64,000 nt of DNA, taken from NCBI GenBank assembly GCA_032690845.1, contig CM064421.1, positions 36,446,963 to 36,510,962 of the forward strand, written 5' to 3'. The notes under the pieces are model-generated. The model saw only the letters and a list, made by a program, of their open reading frames with translations. It was not told where the DNA came from and made no database searches. The translations under genes were made by a program, and so were the position numbers. Positions 57,872-64,000 of the stretch are shown here, one piece after another. Position 1 is the stretch's first letter. The number at the start of each line of letters is the position of its first letter. This DNA is from Eleusine coracana subsp. coracana (Eukaryota; Streptophyta; Magnoliopsida; Poales; Poaceae).

Positions 57872-60117
57872 GGTGTCGTCGTCCCGCGCCGTGTCGTGCC
57901 GTCCGAGCCGCGTCGGAAGACGAGAGGATAGGCCGGTCCGCCGGTCTAACGGACCGAATTGTCGTGGGCTGGATTTCGGACTATAGGTTCTACCTGGGCC
58001 ATTATTTAAGTTCGACAGAAATGAGCCTGGTAGTTTAATGTGTGCAGGAGAAAGTCTTTGGCCCATAAAATTACTGTTGCCTAGATAAAATAATACCTTT
58101 TGCCTATTTTCTTCTGCTTTCTTAGCATGATGTGTCTATTATTCTAGACCTAATAATGTCCACCCTCTCTACCTTAAAGTTTTTTTTTTGCGGGCATCTC
58201 TACGTTATTAGTTTTATCCATCATCATAGAGATGTTCTATTGTAGTTCCGCATGCATGGTGACAACTTTAACATGTTATGGCATCCGTATAGAACATTGC
58301 AAACTGTACATCACTTGGTTGGAAGACGTTGCATTTTCATGCCTAGTTATTCTTTTAGTAGAACGATGAGATATGTCTGTCAACAATTAGACACTCCGTG
58401 TAGTGTGTCTTTGTCTCAAAGTCTATTAACATAATCTCTCACAGGTGTCCATAGGTTCAGAGTGTGTATGCGTCAAGTCAAATGGTGAGTTTTATGTGTA
58501 CATGAACGGTACTCTTCAACCTGACCACAACAGAGAGAGAAAATAAAAGTCAACAAAAATACCTAAACTAGTGTTTGAATACGTCTTGCACAATAATTCT
58601 AAATGTGATATGTAGTGTCGGGTAGGACTAAGGACTCATATGCAATCTCATTTGAATTTCTCATTATAGTAATGAGATATATCCATTTACATTTCTACCT
58701 AAACCTAGTTGTATATGCATCAGGGAAAAAAAGAAACCAAAAGGAGAAATTAATTAGGACATGTATATATGGTTGGACAATGGTAAACGTTGTGGCAGTA
58801 AAGTTTTTCATTACAAGCTAAAACCTCCATCTTCTAGTGTTGTTGTTTCATTTAGCAAATCTATTTAGGATGCGTTTGGCACAATTTATTGAACTTCTTA
58901 TTAGAAGTGCTTATGCTTAATAAGCAGTTTGAATTGTCAAGTAGCAAAATAACAAAAGTGCTTAAGGGATATAAGAACATATATATAAGCAGTTTGTTAT
59001 TTTGTACTACCATGCTATTTTGTACTACCATATGCACTTTGGGAAAAGTGGAAAAATGTAGCTTTTAATGCTTATTGGCAAGAATAAATTGTTTAGACAG
59101 ATAAGTGTAAACAGTTTTAGCAAACGAGTTGACTGCTTATGCTATAATAATCATTGTAAGCACTATAATCAGTTTTTACAGAATAAGCACTATAAATATT
59201 TTGTGTATAAGTCATGTCAAACACACCCTTAGCTAAAATCATCAAACACCTTTCTAATTAACAATCTGACCCCATCTGTCAATTGTCATAGAGGCTAGAT
59301 TGAGTGGGGCGGAATTCTCTAGAACCTAACAAAGAGGTCTGAAAATAGAATTTTATCTAGGGACTTCAGTCTGATACATAGTATACTAAATGTTTTCTCA
59401 TTCAATCATGTGCGCATGAATATATACGAAATATGGCTTTCTAGCGATTTTAAATGGACCATAAAATAACGAATCATTCCATGTACAGTAGCTGCGTACG
59501 TACTGAAAATGTACATATTACTGTTCTCGTCGCAGCAGGTCACTGAACTACCAGAGAGAACAGAATCTCCTATCAGCAACAATCATATACTCTTCTTTGT
59601 TCTTTACCCAATATATTCTACGTACTTTGTAGGGCTTTCGTCTCCTTCGCACACAGTTGCTCAGGCACGATTAAAAACCAAGCAAAGGGAATAAAACAAT
59701 CGCACACTATTGTTTGCCGTATGAGCATATATAGGTATCTCAAGGACAAGATCGAACTGTGTGTAAACCGTTTCCTTCCAGGAAACCAACAAATATCACA
59801 GCTAAACTCGCAGAAGAAACAATGGACATCTTGGCATTTAACCCAAACCGTGTCGCGAGAGACACATCTCACAATATCAATCCACATACAGCCATGATCC
59901 AATAATGATACAAACCACATCTCGGCTGAAAAATTACAACACCTCTGCAATCTTTAATTTGCTGGGATTCAGATTAACTGGTTGGTACTACTACGCTGAA
60001 AGAACTTTCTAGCTAGCCCTATTAATTCATGAAGCAAAGCCATTCCGAAAGCATCAACAATTAATAGTGGTGATCATGCAACTGATATTTGCTGGTGGAT
60101 GCATGGTTTTGGAGCTG
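57872..60117. other. Spacer between AKRP promoter and bHLH gene
   Basis: No gene recognised. Contains the Tourist-like MITE at 58868-59228 and the 3' flank of the bHLH gene. Confidence 0.5.
58868..59228. mobile_element. Tourist/PIF-Harbinger-like MITE
   Basis: Starts GGATGCGTTTGGCAC and ends with the inverse of GGGTGTGTTTGAC, flanked by TTA on both sides (58865-58867, 59229-59231). Length is 361 bases. The interior has repeated AAGCAGTTT and CTTATGCTTA-type motifs in both directions. Confidence 0.8.
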
Positions 60118-61538
60118 CTACAGGCACCTCCCTCCATAACCTGCACTCCTAAACAATGCCTGCTTTATCTCGTCGGTGCTTATTACTTGCCTCTTTCCAT
60201 CCTCCTACCATAAATTGACAGACCCATCATTCATTATTGAATTTAGCTAGCTAGATTATTGAAACAACACAAATCCCCTTGTGAGGAAGTTCAAGGAAAC
60301 ACCCAGAGAGAGATTAAAGCGTTGTGAACAATTTAATTCTCTCAGAATAAAATCCATGTGTAATCACTTAGCTTACTTGTAAGCAAGAGGCCTGCATGCC
60401 AAAATCACTGAAGCAGCTCACCACGCACTGCTCGATCTCCAGCCCCAGCACCTCAAGCGCGCTCACCGTGGATAGAAGCACCCCGGGGTTCGCGGGGCAG
60501 CAGATCTCTATCCTTGTGCTTCCATTGCCTCGTTTATCAACGTCGAACTGCTCCGGCAATCGTATCAAATCAGTTCAGGTGTGCAAGAATATGATCAATA
60601 CAATACGATGATTTCGGTGCCCTACAGTTAAGCTAGATTGCTAGACGGCCAAAGAGTGTGTGTGCGGATGCGCAAGTCGTGCATACCTTGGTGGAATTCC
60701 TCACCATCATCTCGTTGTTATTGTTGGACGAATCATTCAGAGTGTGCAGAAGGTTCAGGTCCTCCGGTGAGGCTCCGATCTCATCCTCGAGGACTTTGAT
60801 CCGTTCCGTCAGCTCCTTCACATAGTCAATGGTGTCCCCAAGGATGGATGTCCTGTCCATCTGATCCATGGTTGATTCTAGCTAGTTATACACATGCATA
60901 CATAACCACATAATCAAAAGATGCTTAGGTAGGCTAGAGGAGAAAAAAAAACTCTATACCTTGCTGATCTTAGGAACGATGGACCGGAGCATGGAGAGCC
61001 GGTCGTTGAGCCGCTTCCTCCGCCGCCTCTCAGCCATGAGGTTCTTTGACGGCGCACCGTGCATCTTGCTCCTATGGTGGCCGCTGCCGTAAGCCCTGAT
61101 ACTGGCCATCTCCGAGCTCTGGCCTCCGAACACGAACATTGGGGATCCACCGGCTTCATACTGCCCCTTATCACCGCTTGTCTCCTCCTCCAATATCATG
61201 GCGGCATCATGGAGAGGATTGAGCGTCTGGTCTGCTGCGGCTACTAGCTCTCCCGGGACAGCAATGGAGCTCCTGTAAGGATTGCAGACCTCGCTTAAGC
61301 AGTCGAAATTGAACTCCTCGTGCGGATGCTGCGGAAGTGGAGGCGGCGGCATGGGCGGCAGCTCCTGGAACGACGACACGCCCATGCCGCTGCTCGTGTC
61401 GGCGCCCTCGTCGCCGTAGAAGAGAAGGTCGCTCATCATCAGGCCGCCGCCGCCCGGGTAGGCTTGCCACGGCGCCGACGACGCCTCACGCCGCAGCGAC
61501 ATGAGCTCATCCAAGAAGGTATCCTCGTCAAGCTCCAT
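60118..61538 (-). CDS. bHLH transcription factor, bHLH93/bHLH61 type, 4 exons
   Basis: Exons 61538-60960, 60860-60687, 60547-60377 and 60204-60118 join in phase 0 to 336 residues. The N-terminus MELDEDTFLDELMSLRRE is acidic, followed by a Pro-rich stretch. The bHLH domain starts near residue 165 with SKNLMAERRRRKRLNDRL, and its loop lies at the exon 1/2 border (SIVPKISK then MDRTSILGDTIDYVKEL). The basic region has the Glu and Arg residues needed for E-box contact. An ACT-like domain follows (RIEICCPANPGVLLSTV, LGLEIEQCVVSCFSDF), and the end GYGGRCL is typical of this group. Arabidopsis relatives bHLH93 (NFL) and bHLH61 affect flowering and dimerise with ICE1/FAMA-type factors. The exact grass name is not assigned. 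Confidence 0.93.
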
Positions 61539-63928
61539 ATTCGCTCAAACTCACTCACTCCTCTCGACGATGGTAGCTACTAGTAGTTTCCTTGCTCTAT
61601 CTAATGCTGGGAAGAACAAACCCTGGCGCTTAAAAACAACCTGAGACTGGGAACTCGATCAGTTCAGCTGCTCCTAGCACCACATGTCCAAGTTGCAGCG
61701 GCCAGTGGCAGGTATGTGGGGGAGAGAGGGAGGGGTGATGAAGAGCAGGGAGGAACACGCACGGAAGCAACAGCAACCTGGGAATTAAAACGCGCGGTGG
61801 GCCTGCGCGGCCTGTGGAGACAATTATTCCTTTCGCACTAACCGCAGTTTGGTGTGATGAGTGTTAAGGTATATATCAGTCATGGCTACGGCGGGCGGGC
61901 GAGGTCACCCACTCTCCCTGGCTGTGGCTTGTTGTGACTCTCTGGGCCGGTCAGTCACTGTCGGAGTAGCAAAGCATGGCAACCTAAGAACGGAATGGAA
62001 TCTTTGCATTTGTTTAACCCCTTGGCGACATTCGGTTCCAATTATCAGCCATGTCGTTTTCGCAGGAAATCTGCAATCTCGCAGCGAAATGGTTTATAAA
62101 TGCATCCTGTCATTGCTGGCGGCGTTTGATCTGTGGAGGTCTGACGCCAGTCGTCTCCCTCTCTCTACAACTAATAGGCGCAAACAGAATTTTTGGCGCG
62201 CATGCACACATATAGTAGTTTATTAACTAGTAGCGCTATACTAAGTAACCTGTAATTAGATTTGATTGGCTCGGGGGGGCGAGAGAGTTTTTGAGTCACG
62301 GCCACCTAAAGGCAAGCTAGCTGGGAACGACAAACGGAATGGGCTAAGCCGTTGTTTAATGTGGCAGATTCCCAAGCTTGGACGATCGATCGAGTTGGTG
62401 GCGCGCGCATGCGATGGCGCCCGGCTCTGGCTCGGGACGACGCTGGTGATGATGTGGAGACGTCGCGTGCGCGGGCGGCATGTTCGTGCTTCGTTTTCGA
62501 GCCGGGGGTGGCCGGAGGTAGCGGAGAGCAATAAGCTAGCAGCCGCGCGTCGCTGTCGCCGAGTCAGATCGATCGTGGGCGTGGGTGGGCTGGCGACGCC
62601 ACGCATCATCAGCGAGCGATTGGTACGACTGACGTATACGAATCTGCAACCAATCATGTCATGGGGCGCGCGCGCGATCAGTTGCGCGACTGGTTATTAT
62701 CCAGGGATCAACAATCTCGCTCCCGATCGTTATCCATGGAGATTTATTTGAGTGAGGTTAAAAATCTCGATTCTGATGAGCTAGCAGAGATCTGATAGAT
62801 ATGGACGCCTGGATAAGCCTCTAAAACAACGCGCATGGAACCAAACCCTAGCGGACTTGTTTTATCCTATATACGGAGATTAATTAACAAGGAGAGGTAA
62901 GCTACAGTACGTGTACGCTTGTCTTAATTTGATTCGTGCTCTGAGTCGTAATAACAAAGCATTATACTATACCAAGTACCAGTTGTATATAGATAGTACT
63001 GACGACGTCGATATGGGAGCTCAATAGCCCACCCGATGGGGACGGCCGGACGCGCGGCAGAATATACCACTTCGGTTCTCCTTGTCACACACTAGACGCA
63101 ATTACGTGTTTTCGGCATGATCCGGGCGCCTATTTTCTTCGGAGAACACGTCGGTCGGTCGCTCGCTCGCTCGAGTACGTGGTTTGTAATCGATAACGCC
63201 GTGGACTACCGGTCGACGACGCTAGCTGTACATGGTCTACCGGCCGGCTTGCGTAGCGTGCGGTCTCTGCACGGTCAGAATATTGTACAATGCGGCGCGC
63301 GCGGCTGACGATCATCAGCATGCCATGCCACTGACGGCCGCCCCCTCCGGCCGTACTGTGAGCCTGTATGTGTACAACTGAACATCGAACAAAGCTGCCT
63401 ATTCAAAGGGGGTGCCACGCACGCTGTAGGGAGGTAGTACAGTAGTACTGGTACTGGCACGCGCACAGCGCGGCAGGTGATGAGCTAATCACAAGAGGAG
63501 ATCCAGGCGCGCGCGCGCGCGCGGAAACAAAGGGCCGGTCGGATCACGGGCGCGCGACAGTTTTTGAGGTGACAGCAGCGCCTGGCGGGGCGTCCATCTC
63601 CAAACCCCGGCCTTTATTGCCAATTGCCTTTGGGCACGTCGGTCCGTCGTCGTGAGGATTCCCAAGGTGGACCGATCCATCATGCTCATGTGTTACTACT
63701 ACTTTGGAGCGAGGACGGGATCGGGTGTCGACTGGACCTGGCCGCCCGCCCCATGCACGGGCGCACGGTGCCGCTCCGCAAACAGCGGCGGTGTCCGCGG
63801 GTGGACGCACTCTCTTTCTATAAGGCGCTGCTGGTGTAGGTGGCGTTTGCGCGGGGTCCTTTCTTTTCGCTGCCTCCCGCCCTCCGTCGCTTCCCATTCA
63901 CTTTACTGTGTGGTGCCCGGCCAATCCC
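61539..63928. other. Upstream region of bHLH gene and right-hand spacer
   Basis: No supported gene. The bHLH promoter occupies the first few hundred bases. A (CG)n run is at about 63508-63523. GC content rises again from 63600. Confidence 0.5.
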
Positions 63929-64000
63929 ATGGACGAACACCAACCAACCGTTTTCACCTCGCCAGTCTTCACGCGCACGACCTCCTGGGCCGCCTCGCCC
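63929..64000 (+). CDS. Possible 5' end of a gene cut by the window edge
   Basis: An ATG at 63929 opens a frame of 24 codons to the last base (MDEHQPTVFTSPVFTRTTSW and four more). CTATAAG at about 63818 lies 110 bases upstream, a fair TATA position. The codons are GC-rich like other first exons here. Too short to identify; it may equally be leader sequence. Confidence 0.25.
   Translation, partial: MDEHQPTVFTSPVFTRTTSWAASP

Overview
The window is plant nuclear DNA, almost certainly from a grass (Poaceae). Genes have short plant-type introns with GT-AG borders. Coding exons are GC-rich at their 5' ends and sit in AT-rich spacers. The spacers and introns hold grass-type Stowaway, Tourist/Harbinger and hAT-like elements and a tRNA-derived SINE with a T tail. 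Nothing bacterial, viral or organellar was recognised. The species cannot be named from sequence alone. I expect collinearity with the short arm of rice chromosome 3, but that is recollection and needs an alignment.

Layout, left to right. 1.7-2.1 kb: small hydrophilic LEA-like gene (+). 4.9-9.2 kb: EARLY STARVATION 1 (ESV1), 11 exons (+). 10.1-13.4 kb: GPI-anchored LysM receptor protein, 4 exons (+). 13.7-14.7 kb: decayed fragment of an acyl-activating enzyme (-). 14.8-17.5 kb: its intact neighbour (-). 18.3-23.8 kb: serine acetyltransferase, 10 exons, introns loaded with insertions and duplications (-). 26.1-28.1 kb: CYP78A cytochrome P450 (-). 32.8-33.7 kb: small IQD calmodulin-binding protein (+). 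34.3-43.9 kb: four tandem phi-class glutathione S-transferases (-). 45.7-48.2 kb: FBL10-like F-box/LRR protein (-). 50.4-50.5 kb: MIR171 precursor (+). 54.7-57.9 kb: chloroplast ankyrin-repeat protein AKRP, 7 exons (-). 60.1-61.5 kb: bHLH93-like transcription factor, 4 exons (-). A possible further gene starts at the right edge.

The genes are mostly independent housekeeping, developmental or stress genes. There is no obvious metabolic cluster, although serine acetyltransferase (cysteine and hence glutathione supply) and four glutathione transferases share the window. Exon borders below were read by hand from splice signals and reading-frame continuity. For the multi-exon genes the spliced lengths agree with the family lengths I know.

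The most interesting signals are these. Three of the four GSTs have lost the conserved cis-proline of the glutathione site, and one of them also carries an Asn/Gly-rich insertion and a poly-Asn tail. The acyl-activating enzyme has a mitochondrial-like leader, an internal in-frame start and a peroxisomal SKL end. The acetyltransferase has a hidden in-frame alternative first exon. The FBL10 gene has a duplicated 3' end with a ghost C-terminus. A MIR171 hairpin lies in an otherwise ORF-poor spacer.
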